Source: a virus
DNA: 32,736 nucleotides
Direction: 5' to 3' (one strand)
Virus record (IMG/VR): IMGVR_UViG_3300025617_000003
Span: 1-32,736 of that record
The notes under the pieces are model-generated. The model worked only from the letters and a program-made list of their open reading frames with translations, had not been told where the DNA came from and made no database searches. Every line of letters starts with the position of its first letter. Within the stretch, counting starts at the first letter, position 1. Both the position numbers and the translations under genes were made by a program. Of this stretch, positions 6,415-12,885 are shown piece after piece.

Positions 6415-6831
6415 ATGACTAACGTATCTAAATTGGCTCAACTTAAACTAGAAGTTATCAACTATCATGCTACAGACAAGCCATCAGCTGACGGCCCAAT
6501 CATCAATGATAAATTCCTTATCGGCTTAGGACGCGATGCTTGCTACACATCGAACAACAGTCTCGCCTTCAAGAAAAAGCAGATTGCTGATTCACTCGCA
6601 GAGTACGACATCGCTGTAGATGAGAAGAACACCTACGCTATGGAGCGGACAGAACGCTGGATCAATACACTTCTGCCCGAGCTCGAAGAGCTTCAAACTC
6701 GTCACGATGCAGACTGTGAAGTCTTCGCTGCACTGACAGGAGGTGAGGTCTGGACACCTAACAAGCGCCCTGCACCTAACAAGGCTGCCAAGCCAGCCAA
6801 CTTCAGCAAGCTCAGAAACATGGTGGCGTAA
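6415..6831 (+). CDS. Hypothetical early protein (138 aa)
   Basis: First gene of the rightward unit, with AGGAGAACTAGGAA directly before ATG. Soluble, mostly helical and mixed-charge. The middle (YAMERTERWINTLLPELEELQTRHD) predicts a long helix, and the C-terminus (RPAPNKAAKPANFSKLRNM) is basic and Pro/Ala-rich. No family recognised. Being first after the control region and followed by a stable hairpin, it may be expressed early and strongly; a host-takeover or regulatory role would be typical for this place but is not shown by the sequence. Confidence 0.8.
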   Translation: MTNVSKLAQLKLEVINYHATDKPSADGPIINDKFLIGLGRDACYTSNNSLAFKKKQIADSLAEYDIAVDEKNTYAMERTERWINTLLPELEELQTRHDADCEVFAALTGGEVWTPNKRPAPNKAAKPANFSKLRNMVA

Positions 6832-6841
6832 GTCACCTACA

Positions 6842-6861
6842 AGGGGAGCTTCGGCTCCCCT
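6842..6861 (+). terminator. cUUCGg hairpin after the first early gene
   Basis: AGGGGAGC and GCTCCCCT form a perfect eight-pair stem around TTCG, giving the very stable C(UUCG)G tetraloop. It starts 10 bases after the stop of the 138-aa gene. No T run follows, so it may act as an RNA 3' end protector or a weak terminator rather than a strong one. Confidence 0.6.
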
Positions 6862-6887
6862 ATCAACTCTATCAACTCTATCAACAA
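6861..6887 (+). repeat. Three tandem 9-bp repeats TATCAACTC
   Basis: TATCAACTC occurs at 6861-6869 and 6870-6878, with TATCAACAA at 6879-6887, directly after the hairpin. They could be small iterons or a slippage product; too short to decide. Confidence 0.5.
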
Positions 6888-6899
6888 GGGGGCTTCGAC

Positions 6900-6986
6900 A
6901 TGGGCGACCATGAGGACAAGCTAATCTTCGTTATGTATATCGCGGTTCTGGTAATTTCTGTAACAGGTTTCGTTGCGCTGGGCTAA
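6900..6986 (+). CDS. Single-pass membrane mini-protein (28 aa)
   Basis: ATG at 6900 with AAGGGGG about eight bases upstream gives a charged start (MGDHEDK) and one hydrophobic segment (LIFVMYIAVLVISVTGFVAL). It fills the gap between the first early gene and the DUF932-type gene. Short membrane peptides of this kind are common in phages and easily missed. Function unknown; the good ribosome site and clean topology are the only support. Confidence 0.5.
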   Translation: MGDHEDKLIFVMYIAVLVISVTGFVALG

Positions 6987-7036
6987 CCAAACCTATGAAT
7001 GGATTCATTCCAAATGTTGCAGAAAGCGTCCCGCCA

Positions 7037-7042
7037 TATAAT
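7037..7042 (+). promoter_or_regulatory. Candidate promoter -10 box (TATAAT)
   Basis: A perfect TATAAT lies 43 bp before the DUF932-type gene. The best -35 candidate, TTGCAG at 7017-7022, is only 14 bp away, so the promoter may need an activator or use another -35. A dyad lies just downstream. Confidence 0.5.
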
Positions 7043-7052
7043 GTAATGACTA

Positions 7053-7068
7053 AAGTTTAAATAAACTT
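7053..7068. promoter_or_regulatory. Dyad at the presumed transcription start
   Basis: AAGTTTA and TAAACTT are perfect seven-base arms separated by AA. The dyad begins 10 bp after the TATAAT box, where a repressor would block transcription, and it ends just before the AAGGAGAA ribosome site. It is also a possible weak RNA hairpin. Confidence 0.5.
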
Positions 7069-7084
7069 CTAAGGAGAACAAACA

Positions 7085-7933
7085 ATGCTAGACTTTCAAT
7101 CCAACAGCTACAACTTTCCAGTGGAAGAGCAGCCAGTCTTTACTCAAGACGGTGAGCTTATCCCAGATCACAAGTGCATCGTGCGCACAGACACAGGCAA
7201 GACACTCGGCTTGCATGGGTCACGCTATCGAATGATACCGCACGATGATGTAGTCAACTCAATCCTTGACGGAGTTAAAGCAAGCAAGCTAACCAGTGAC
7301 TATGAGGTCAACGTAGATGTAATCGAAGATGGCCGTAAGCTAAGAGGTGAGATCATCTTTCCTGATCTGGTGCAGCAGCCAGCAGTAGGTGACTACGTTC
7401 AGTTCCGTGTCAGCTTCTTCAATAGTTATGACGGATCATGGTCCTTTTCTCAGCAAGCCAATGGTCTCAGACTGTGGTGCTTGAATGGATGCACAACACC
7501 AGATGCTATTGCAAAGTCACGTTTCAAGCACACAGCGTCAGTCAACGTAGACGGGAGCGCTGCCAAGATCATAGGTGGCGCCGAACATTTCATGGGACGC
7601 AGCAAAGAGTGGCAGTCATGGATGCAGACACGATTGAACAACGATCAAGTCGAGCAGTTCTTTCGGTCAACCATATGCAAGGTAGTAACTAAGCAGCAGC
7701 AAGTGATCAAGACAAACGAAAAGCAACTTGAGAATCTTATCTCAGGTTGGGATCGTGAGAAGATGGATCTCGGTCACAACAAGTGGGCATTGTATAACTG
7801 CCTGACCCACTGGGCTACGCATACCAATGACCTCAAGTCACCACAGATTGCACGTTACAATCGCGAGATAGCGATTAGCAATGCAATGAATCACAAACTG
7901 TTTACCTCAATGGTGGGCGAGAACGTAATCTAA
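7085..7933 (+). CDS. DUF932-type phage/plasmid protein (282 aa)
   Basis: Matches the pattern of DUF932 proteins found in phages and plasmids: LGLHGSRYRMIPHDDVVNSI near residues 40-60, a beta-rich middle (YVQFRVSFFNSYDGSWS at about 108-124), NGLRLWCLNGC at about 127-137, and a helical C-terminal half (WALYNCLTHWATH). The biochemical role of the family is not established. It has its own TATAAT box and dyad and an AAGGAGAACA ribosome site, so it is probably well expressed. In a genome without replication enzymes, a role in DNA metabolism is possible but unproven. Confidence 0.8.
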   Translation: MLDFQSNSYNFPVEEQPVFTQDGELIPDHKCIVRTDTGKTLGLHGSRYRMIPHDDVVNSILDGVKASKLTSDYEVNVDVIEDGRKLRGEIIFPDLVQQPAVGDYVQFRVSFFNSYDGSWSFSQQANGLRLWCLNGCTTPDAIAKSRFKHTASVNVDGSAAKIIGGAEHFMGRSKEWQSWMQTRLNNDQVEQFFRSTICKVVTKQQQVIKTNEKQLENLISGWDREKMDLGHNKWALYNCLTHWATHTNDLKSPQIARYNREIAISNAMNHKLFTSMVGENVI

Positions 7934-7943
7934 GGAGAACACA

Positions 7944-8150
7944 ATGCGTATGTCACGACAGCACTTTGAGTATCTAGCAGATACATTGGGGCCACTTGTA
8001 CCGTGGCCCACTCACCTTCATAGCATTGCAGATGAACTTGAGAAAACTAATCCAAAGTTTGATCGAGATAAGTTTATCCGCAGAGGCACAGCTGCATGGG
8101 AAGAGAACTATGTAGCCCCAATTGTAGAGGATGAAATACCATACCAATGA
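7944..8150 (+). CDS. Hypothetical protein (68 aa)
   Basis: Begins with MRMSRQHFEYLADTLGPLVP after an AAGGAGAACACA ribosome site and contains an aromatic, acidic helix (HSIADELEKTNPKFDRDKFIRR). Such proteins recur in phage early regions without known function. It overlaps the next gene by four bases (ATGA), so the two are coupled. Confidence 0.8.
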   Translation: MRMSRQHFEYLADTLGPLVPWPTHLHSIADELEKTNPKFDRDKFIRRGTAAWEENYVAPIVEDEIPYQ

Positions 8151-8332
8151 AACAGTACAGAACCACAGTGGCTTGCAAAGAATGTAGTGGTGATGGCTTC
8201 ATTGAAGTGGAGTCAATGCCAGTAAGGACATCATACAACGATGCACCTGAGCCATACTTTGAGTCAGAACCATGCGACAACTGCAAAGGATCAGGAGAAA
8301 TCCAAGTCTGGGATGTTGACTTCGACGAATAG
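8147..8332 (+). CDS. Small DnaJ-type zinc-finger protein (61 aa)
   Basis: Two CxxCxGxG-like knuckles, CKECSGDG (C10, C13) and CDNCKGSG (C43, C46), match the zinc-binding repeats of the DnaJ central domain. The protein is only this module with an acidic end (VWDVDFDE). It probably binds one zinc ion and acts as a protein- or nucleic-acid-binding adaptor; the real partner is unknown. Coupled to the preceding gene by a four-base overlap. Confidence 0.8.
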   Translation: MKQYRTTVACKECSGDGFIEVESMPVRTSYNDAPEPYFESEPCDNCKGSGEIQVWDVDFDE

Positions 8333-8351
8333 ATTGCTGCATTAATGCGGC

Positions 8352-8636
8352 ATGAAATCGTATCTTGAAACAATAACTGAACAAGCGGAGACAGCTAACG
8401 TGTCTCTGCTTAGAGCTTTTAGTCGCGCTAATATCCCACGTTCTACCTACTACAGAACCATAAAGAAAGATACGGAGTTGAGGTTTTATACTGCGCTGAG
8501 GATAAGTCATGCCATCGAGCAAGTTAGACAAATACAAGACGCCGTTAAAAATACCAAAGAACTACGAGCTAATGGTGGAAATGTTGAGCGCCGCTCGATC
8601 AAAGCAAAAGTTAAGTCAAGAAAAATTAGCTTATAA
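8352..8636 (+). CDS. Small helix-turn-helix protein (94 aa)
   Basis: Residues about 14-60 (ANVSLLRAFSRANIPRSTYY, then ELRFYTALRISHAIEQ) have the layout of a phage repressor-type HTH with recognition helix near PRSTYYRTI. The last 40 or so residues (KNTKELRANGGNVERRSIKAKVKSRK) are basic and lie over the start of the next HTH gene in another frame. No clear ribosome site precedes ATG 8352. It is a candidate binder of the palindromes at 6115 and 10150. Confidence 0.65.
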   Translation: MKSYLETITEQAETANVSLLRAFSRANIPRSTYYRTIKKDTELRFYTALRISHAIEQVRQIQDAVKNTKELRANGGNVERRSIKAKVKSRKISL

Positions 8637-8757
8637 AATAGGATGCACAGAATCCTTAATACACAAGTGGGAAACACACAAACGAATACCCTCTGGCTTT
8701 ATGCTCAACTGTTGGTTGGATGCTTTAGGCTATGACATCACGATCACTAAAAGGTAA
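8509..8757 (+). CDS. XRE/Cro-type HTH regulator (82 aa)
   Basis: Residues about 30-75 match the HTH_3 family: SKQKLSQEKLAYKIGCTESL followed by IHKWETHKRIPS. Such proteins bind operators as dimers. The start at 8509 has GAGGAT upstream; ATG at 8572 (MVEMLSAARSK) is an alternative that keeps the HTH and reduces the overlap with the 94-aa gene from 128 to 65 bases. Without an integrase it is more likely a transcription timing regulator than a lysogeny repressor. Confidence 0.8.
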   Translation: MPSSKLDKYKTPLKIPKNYELMVEMLSAARSKQKLSQEKLAYKIGCTESLIHKWETHKRIPSGFMLNCWLDALGYDITITKR

Positions 8758-9007
8758 AGCAGCTATATGCGTAGCTTGCCAAGTGGCAACACATTTCTTT
8801 GTAGCAGTACTTAAAACAAACAGTGGCCGCTCAATGGAGAAACACTGGTTCGTTTGCATGAGCTGTTATGTGAATGACAAATGGCAAGAGCCAACATCAA
8901 AGACAAAACCAAACAAAAAACGATTAAAGAAACCTAGCGTCAAGCTACAGGCTGGCGCGTGGGAATCTAGCATCGAGTCAAACGCAAAGCCACCAACCGA
9001 CTGGTAA
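8732..9007 (+). CDS. Zinc-ribbon-like protein (91 aa)
   Basis: Two CxxC pairs (C13/C16 in CVACQ and C42/C45 in CMSCY) about 26 residues apart suggest a single zinc ribbon, followed by a Lys-rich tail (KTKPNKKRLKKPSVK). A small nucleic-acid-binding protein is likely; the target is unknown. The start lies inside the end of the HTH gene (26-base overlap). The next gene follows after a short gap with an AAGGAG site. Confidence 0.7.
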   Translation: MTSRSLKGKAAICVACQVATHFFVAVLKTNSGRSMEKHWFVCMSCYVNDKWQEPTSKTKPNKKRLKKPSVKLQAGAWESSIESNAKPPTDW

Positions 9008-9017
9008 GGAGAATGAC

Positions 9018-9488
9018 ATGCTCATCTATGGAATCGACCCCGGATTTACAGGAGCAGTCAGTATATATGAAACAGAAACAGACAGCTTAGTTATCTACGA
9101 TATTCCAGTAGCTCAATCACCAAAGGGTAAGACATTAATTAACTTACCTGAGTTGCTTTCAATCCTATCCAACCAAAGAAACAAGCCGGCCTTAGCTGTG
9201 ATCGAGCGTGTAAATGCTATGCCTAATCAAGGAGTTAGCAGTACATTCAGATTCGGACAGGGCTTTGGTCAGCTAGAGATGGGGATCGTTGCGTCAAAGC
9301 TACCTATAAAATATGTGACGCCACGTCAGTGGAAGAAATACTTTGACCTTTCAAGAGACAAGGGTGAAAGTAGAAGACTAGCGAAGCTCTGCTTCCCTAA
9401 CCATGCACACTATTTCAAACGAGTTAAAGATGACGGACGAGCAGAAGCCGCACTCATTGGATTGTATGCAAAAGAAAACTTAGTCTAA
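9018..9488 (+). CDS. RuvC-like Holliday junction resolvase
   Basis: 156 aa with the RNase H-fold layout of RuvC-like phage nucleases: GIDPGFTGA with catalytic D7, VIERVNAMPNQGVSSTFRFG with E63, and KDDGRAEAALIGLYA with D138/D139 and E143. In this family these acids bind metal and cut four-way junctions. In the phage it would resolve branched DNA produced by recombination-dependent replication before packaging. It precedes the nuclease, annealing protein and SSB on the same strand, a coherent recombination set. Confidence 0.9.
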   Translation: MLIYGIDPGFTGAVSIYETETDSLVIYDIPVAQSPKGKTLINLPELLSILSNQRNKPALAVIERVNAMPNQGVSSTFRFGQGFGQLEMGIVASKLPIKYVTPRQWKKYFDLSRDKGESRRLAKLCFPNHAHYFKRVKDDGRAEAALIGLYAKENLV

Positions 9489-9498
9489 GGAGAACACA

Positions 9499-9714
9499 AT
9501 GACTATAAAACAAACAGATGAGATCAAAGCGTATCTCAAGCAAGGCTATCGCATCACAGCAATTGATGCACTGCAAACATTCGGATGCTTTAGATTAGCA
9601 GCGCGAATCAAAGACCTCAAAGACGAAGGCATGGAGATCGACAAGGTAATGGTCAAGACCGCTAGCGGTACTCGCATTGCACAGTATTACAGCCCATCGA
9701 AGGTACGAACATGA
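9499..9714 (+). CDS. Small winged/HTH-type protein (71 aa)
   Basis: The pattern IKAYLKQGYRITAIDAL then FGCFRLAARIKDLKDEGMEI is that of a small helix-turn-helix domain found in many phage proteins, with a beta wing near TASGTRIAQYY. It probably binds DNA. The AAGGAGAACACA ribosome site lies just after the resolvase stop, and its end overlaps the next gene by four bases. Confidence 0.75.
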   Translation: MTIKQTDEIKAYLKQGYRITAIDALQTFGCFRLAARIKDLKDEGMEIDKVMVKTASGTRIAQYYSPSKVRT

Positions 9715-9890
9715 GTCGCGCACATCCAATAGCTTATACGCTCAGAGTCGAAGGGATTATATTCAGGGACATTACGATTGTCTCTGACTCTCTTATTAAC
9801 GCAGAGCGCATAGCCAAAGAGGAATTTATAAATGAACTTAAAGGTGACGATCAAGTAGCAGTTACCCTTATGGATGTAGGTAGACCATGA
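9711..9890 (+). CDS. Hypothetical protein (59 aa), coupled on both sides
   Basis: ATG at 9711 lies in an ATGA overlap with the preceding stop, and its TGA at 9888-9890 lies in an ATGA overlap with the next start at 9887. It begins MSRAHPIAYTLRVEGIIFRD and ends VTLMDVGRP; beta strands then a charged helix (NAERIAKEEFINELKG). No family recognised. The exact fit between two four-base overlaps is strong support for a short gene that is easily overlooked. Confidence 0.8.
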   Translation: MSRAHPIAYTLRVEGIIFRDITIVSDSLINAERIAKEEFINELKGDDQVAVTLMDVGRP

Positions 9891-10153
9891 CATATAAAAC
9901 AACCAAGCTCAGTGATGCAGCAAGACCATCTGTATGGGACGCTCATGTTAGTAAGGCAGCAAGCTCTCCGGTCATGGCTCGTGAGTACAAGAGATCTGGC
10001 TATGTGTTAGACAGCGATAAGATTATTGCGCAGCGTATTCGTAATGGCGAAGCAGTAGGTGACACCTACCTTAGAGGCAAAACTAAAGAGCGCCTCAAGA
10101 AATTCCAACACCTCAGCGAAGAAGACTTTGAGAAGTACGGAAAGTACGAGTGA
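9887..10153 (+). CDS. Hypothetical basic protein (88 aa)
   Basis: Begins MTYKTTKLSDAARPSVWDAH. Charged, soluble and helical with a Lys/Arg-rich C-terminal half (RGKTKERLKKFQHLSEEDFE). No known domain. Last gene of this block: its stop TGA lies inside the 15-bp palindrome at 10150, after which a new promoter region begins. Confidence 0.75.
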   Translation: MTYKTTKLSDAARPSVWDAHVSKAASSPVMAREYKRSGYVLDSDKIIAQRIRNGEAVGDTYLRGKTKERLKKFQHLSEEDFEKYGKYE

Positions 10154-10164
10154 CGTAACGTCAC
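10150..10164. promoter_or_regulatory. Operator-like 15-bp palindrome, copy 2
   Basis: GTGACGTAACGTCAC is a perfect palindrome with seven-base arms and a single central base. It differs by one base from the copy at 6115-6129. It lies 61 bp before the YqaJ-like nuclease gene and overlaps the previous stop codon. The repeated use in two intergenic control regions suggests one phage regulator acts on both. Confidence 0.65.
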
Positions 10165-10172
10165 TTCGTATT

Positions 10173-10198
10173 GCCTAAGTCGCACATAAGCGATAGGC
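10173..10198 (+). promoter_or_regulatory. Hairpin/dyad before the recombination genes
   Basis: GCCTA-AG-TCGC and GCGA-TAGGC pair around ACATAA, a nine-pair stem with a two-base bulge. It lies between the palindrome and the AAAGGAG ribosome site of the nuclease gene. No good -10/-35 pair could be assigned in the gap. Confidence 0.45.
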
Positions 10199-10225
10199 TA
10201 GTATCAGATAACAAAGGAGAACAAC

Positions 10226-10996
10226 ATGGAACGTAAGGGTTTCATAGGTGGTTCCGACTGCGTAAAAATAATGCAGGGGAACTGGCTGGAGTTATGGCAG
10301 GTCAAGACAGGCAGAGTTGAGCCTGAAGATTTGTCTCGGAACATCGCTGTGCAGATGGGGATAGAAACTGAAAAGTTTAATTTGCTTTGGTTTTCAGAAG
10401 AATATAGCTGCACTCTTACTGGGTTCCAGAAATCATTTGAAGAAACGATTGGATCAGTCCCGGTCAAGGGTACAGTAGATGCTATAGTCGATGACTCTAT
10501 CGTAGAAGCCAAGCACACCAACGCTTATAATACTTTGGATAAAGTTATCGAGTATTACATGCCGCAGCTGCAATTGTATATACATTTAGCCAAGGCTAAC
10601 GGCGCTCACATATCTGTTATCTTTGGCAACAACAAATGGGAGTCGGCTCATGTCAGGCGGAACGAAGAGTATTTCAATTCTATGTGGGCAGTGGTGTCAG
10701 ATTTCTGGGGTTACGTGCTTCGCGATGAAGAGCCAGTTGGTAATGACCAACCGATACAACTTAGCATTGACAAGGTGTCGGTGGACAACATGGTCAAGCG
10801 CAACGCCACAAGCGACAACCAATTTGTGGACGCCGCTATTACATACGTAGAAAATGAGGCGGCAGCTAAGACATTCGAGTCAGCCAAGAAACAAATCAAA
10901 GACATGGTTGGCGACAATGAGCGTGAGGTTTACTGCGATCAACTCACAGCTAAACGTGACAAACGCGGAGCCATCCGCATAACAAGGAGAAAATAA
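10226..10996 (+). CDS. YqaJ-like viral recombinase exonuclease
   Basis: 256 aa. The N-terminus has GGSDCVKIMQG, then GIETEKFN (about 45-52), then the PD-(D/E)XK core KGTVDAIVDDSIVEAKHTNA with D85, E94 and K96, and MPQLQLYIHLAKA (about 112-124), the order seen in YqaJ/lambda-exo-like nucleases. It should chew one strand from duplex ends to give 3' single strands for the annealing protein encoded just downstream. Ribosome site AAAGGAG; the next gene starts directly at its stop codon. Confidence 0.85.
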   Translation: MERKGFIGGSDCVKIMQGNWLELWQVKTGRVEPEDLSRNIAVQMGIETEKFNLLWFSEEYSCTLTGFQKSFEETIGSVPVKGTVDAIVDDSIVEAKHTNAYNTLDKVIEYYMPQLQLYIHLAKANGAHISVIFGNNKWESAHVRRNEEYFNSMWAVVSDFWGYVLRDEEPVGNDQPIQLSIDKVSVDNMVKRNATSDNQFVDAAITYVENEAAAKTFESAKKQIKDMVGDNEREVYCDQLTAKRDKRGAIRITRRK

Positions 10997-11233
10997 ATGG
11001 ATATTTGTACTATACACCTACTCGAAGAAGATGGGTCTTTAATTTGCGTACTGAATCATAAGAACATTGAGTCGCTTTCAAGAGATTCTGCCTTTGGATT
11101 AGCCAATGGCATAAAAACTTTAGTTGCAGCGCAAGACTTTGAGCAGCAGCTTGAAAGCTTAGCTTACCCTGAACTTGGGATTAGCAAATTGAAAATTAGT
11201 TTAGATTACAAAGCGAGAATGAAAGATGACTGA
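10997..11233 (+). CDS. Hypothetical protein between nuclease and annealing protein (78 aa)
   Basis: Begins MDICTIHLLEEDGSLICVLN; acidic, mixed alpha/beta, no recognised domain. It starts at the base after the nuclease stop, with AAGGAGAA inside that gene's end, and overlaps the ERF gene by eight bases. Its place inside the recombination operon suggests a partner or regulator of the nuclease/annealing pair, which is inference only. Confidence 0.75.
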   Translation: MDICTIHLLEEDGSLICVLNHKNIESLSRDSAFGLANGIKTLVAAQDFEQQLESLAYPELGISKLKISLDYKARMKDD

Positions 11234-11666
11234 CACAGCAATCAAGGCGCTACTCAAAGCGCAGCAAGCTATGGAATCTGTAAAGAAAGATAGCGTGAAC
11301 CCACACTTCAAGAACCGTTACGCCTCACTCGAGGCAGTGATTGACGCTACGTCAAGCGTGTTCCAAGAGAACGGGTTCGTAGTCATGCAGCCCTGTGGCC
11401 GTGACGAACTGGGTGTGTATGTGGAAACAAAGCTACTTCACACTTCAGGAGAAGCCTTCTCAAGCAAGGTTTACCTAGTCTTGAGTAAGCAGGACATGCA
11501 GGGATTAGGCAGCGCTATAACGTACGCTAGACGCTACGGCTTGCTAGGCATGGCTTGCCTTGCGACAGAAGATGATGACGGCAACATAGCCGCCAAGCAA
11601 TCGAGCGGTGTTCAAGTCACTAAGGGCTTAACATCGGGAGATACATCCGCACCAAGCGGGTGGTAA
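11226..11666 (+). CDS. erf: ERF-family single-strand annealing protein
   Basis: 146 aa. The family signatures are clear: NPHFKNRYASLEAVIDA at 25-41, GLGSAITYARRYGLLGMA at 93-110 and an acidic DDDGN at 116-120. ERF proteins (named after phage P22 Erf) form rings on single-stranded DNA and anneal complementary strands, which supports end joining, circularisation or concatemer formation. With the YqaJ-like nuclease upstream and the SSB-like protein downstream it forms a two-component recombination system. The C-terminus is short and Ser/Thr/Gly-rich. Confidence 0.93.
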   Translation: MTDTAIKALLKAQQAMESVKKDSVNPHFKNRYASLEAVIDATSSVFQENGFVVMQPCGRDELGVYVETKLLHTSGEAFSSKVYLVLSKQDMQGLGSAITYARRYGLLGMACLATEDDDGNIAAKQSSGVQVTKGLTSGDTSAPSGW

Positions 11667-11667
11667 C

Positions 11668-11687
11668 AAAGGGGTTAATTCCCCTTT
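11668..11687 (+). terminator. Terminator-like hairpin after erf
   Basis: AAAGGGG and CCCCTTT form a perfect seven-pair stem around TTAATT, followed by TAATTC. The stem plus trailing T stretch is a modest intrinsic terminator or attenuator between erf and the SSB-like gene. Confidence 0.6.
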
Positions 11688-11709
11688 TAATTCTAAAGGA
11701 GCCAGAAGC

Positions 11710-12081
11710 ATGGCAGAACAATACGACGATACTAACCGAGGCGCAGCCTTCACCCCTTTCCCTACGCAGCAGATGATCCTGCAAGGCAAGCTCAACGTCG
11801 AGGGCGCAGATAAAAAGGTGATGCTAGTCCGAGACCAGACCCGTGATGGTAAGCAGATCATTGAGGTCTACGAAAAAGCAGGAACCTTCTTTGAGAACGA
11901 TAAGAAGGGGAACGAGTCAGCTCCTGATTACAGTGGCCCATTTGGTGACAGCAAACGCCTTGCCGGATGGAAGAAGATGAAAGATGGTAAGCCTTATATG
12001 TCATTCCAAGTGAGCGACAAGATGTCGGGAGGCGCAGCGCCAACAACCGACCCCTTGCAAGGTGATGACATACCGTTTTAG
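11710..12081 (+). CDS. SSB-like protein with acidic tip (123 aa)
   Basis: The C-terminus GDDIPF is the acidic tip typical of bacterial single-strand DNA-binding proteins, which recruits partner enzymes. The preceding part (QMILQGKLNVEGADKKVML, then KQIIEVYEKAGTFFEN) predicts a short beta barrel, smaller than a normal OB fold, so it may be a divergent SSB or a replication accessory using the same tail. The ERF gene directly upstream supports a recombination role. AAAGGAG ribosome site; flanked by two terminator-like hairpins, so its mRNA may be separately tuned. Confidence 0.65.
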   Translation: MAEQYDDTNRGAAFTPFPTQQMILQGKLNVEGADKKVMLVRDQTRDGKQIIEVYEKAGTFFENDKKGNESAPDYSGPFGDSKRLAGWKKMKDGKPYMSFQVSDKMSGGAAPTTDPLQGDDIPF

Positions 12082-12104
12082 AAAGGAGGTGTTCTCCGAC
12101 AACT

Positions 12105-12133
12105 GGGGCAGTCTTAGGGCTGTCCCTTTTTTT
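12105..12133 (+). terminator. Rho-independent terminator after the SSB-like gene
   Basis: GGGGCAG (12105-12111) pairs with CTGTCCC (12120-12126), with one G-U pair, and is followed by seven T. This is the clearest intrinsic terminator in the early unit. The genes beyond it need readthrough or their own promoter. Confidence 0.85.
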
Positions 12134-12151
12134 AACTAATAAGAGGCACAC

Positions 12152-12838
12152 ATGCAGAAGTCAGACATAAGCAAGTGTATCAACGCAGCGGAGATGGGAC
12201 TAACTCAACGCGAAACATCAACCTTACTTGATATACCATATGCGGAAGTACAAAGACTAACCAAGAAATATGAAATTAAATTTGTATGTCCAAGGAGAAA
12301 AGCCAATGAGAGAAGAAGGGAAGATCGCCTTAAAAAGAGCAGTCCATCGGCTGAAAACCATGGTGTTGATAGCGGACAGCAAGCAGCGCCACAACCTAAA
12401 GCAAGAACTAGAAGAAATAAAAGCACTGATACAGATAGCGCAAAAAGAATAGACGAGATCTACAACAGCAAGCTACCAAGGGCAGAGAAATATCAGCTTA
12501 TCTATGCAGAAAAATGGCGTAGCTTTGAACAGGAAATGATCGACCTAAAGATGCGACCAGCATTTCCCGAACAAAAAAAGTATACACCTGAGACAGCAAC
12601 AAACTCTTCAATTAGAAAGCAACGGGAACAATCTATAGCTAGGCGTCAAATGATAATGTCCTGCTTCAGTAAAAAACAAACTAGAGTAGCTGAAGATATA
12701 AACAGAGAAACTAAACTAGGACTCCGTATAGCCAGCCAGATGCTAGACCTCATGTACCGGGACGGAGTGCTTACTAGAGAACGAGTGCAGGTAGGCACTA
12801 ATAAAAAGAACAGTGTCTATCATTACAGCAGAAAGTAA
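12152..12838 (+). CDS. DNA-binding protein with two HTH regions (228 aa)
   Basis: The N-terminal part (INAAEMGLTQRETSTLLDIP then YAEVQRLTKKY) is an HTH; the C-terminal 70 residues (KKQTRVAEDINRETKLGLRI, then LMYRDGVLTRERVQ) look like a winged helix. The linker at about 50-105 is Arg/Lys/Ser/Ala-rich and disordered, and it overlaps a second gene in another frame. With no polymerase, helicase or primase in the genome, this is one candidate for a replication initiator or a late regulator, but no specific family is recognised. It follows the strong terminator. Confidence 0.7.
   Translation: MQKSDISKCINAAEMGLTQRETSTLLDIPYAEVQRLTKKYEIKFVCPRRKANERRREDRLKKSSPSAENHGVDSGQQAAPQPKARTRRNKSTDTDSAKRIDEIYNSKLPRAEKYQLIYAEKWRSFEQEMIDLKMRPAFPEQKKYTPETATNSSIRKQREQSIARRQMIMSCFSKKQTRVAEDINRETKLGLRIASQMLDLMYRDGVLTRERVQVGTNKKNSVYHYSRK
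12306..12452 (+). CDS. Nested small helical protein (48 aa) inside the two-HTH gene
   Basis: ATG at 12306 in another frame than the surrounding 228-aa gene, with AAGGAG at 12292-12297 eight bases upstream, one of the best ribosome sites in the early unit. Product: MREEGKIALKRAVHRLKTMV and then KQRHNLKQELEEIKALIQIA, an amphipathic helical protein. The overlapped part of the host gene is exactly its disordered low-complexity linker, as expected where two frames share DNA. Either the nested gene is real or the ribosome site is chance; sequence alone favours real. Confidence 0.55.
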   Translation: MREEGKIALKRAVHRLKTMVLIADSKQRHNLKQELEEIKALIQIAQKE

Positions 12839-12885
12839 TCGTGCGGGTAACCGTGTAAATGTAAAGCATTAGAAAGGAAACAAAA

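Noticed and set aside
7450-7641. 63-codon minus-strand frame inside the DUF932-type gene
   Set aside because: Shadow frame on the opposite strand of a well-supported gene with a consensus ribosome site.
12081-12100. Perfect AAAGGAGGTG ribosome-like site after the SSB-like gene
   Set aside because: No start codon at suitable spacing; the nearest GTG overlaps the site itself and would give a 16-residue peptide running into the terminator.
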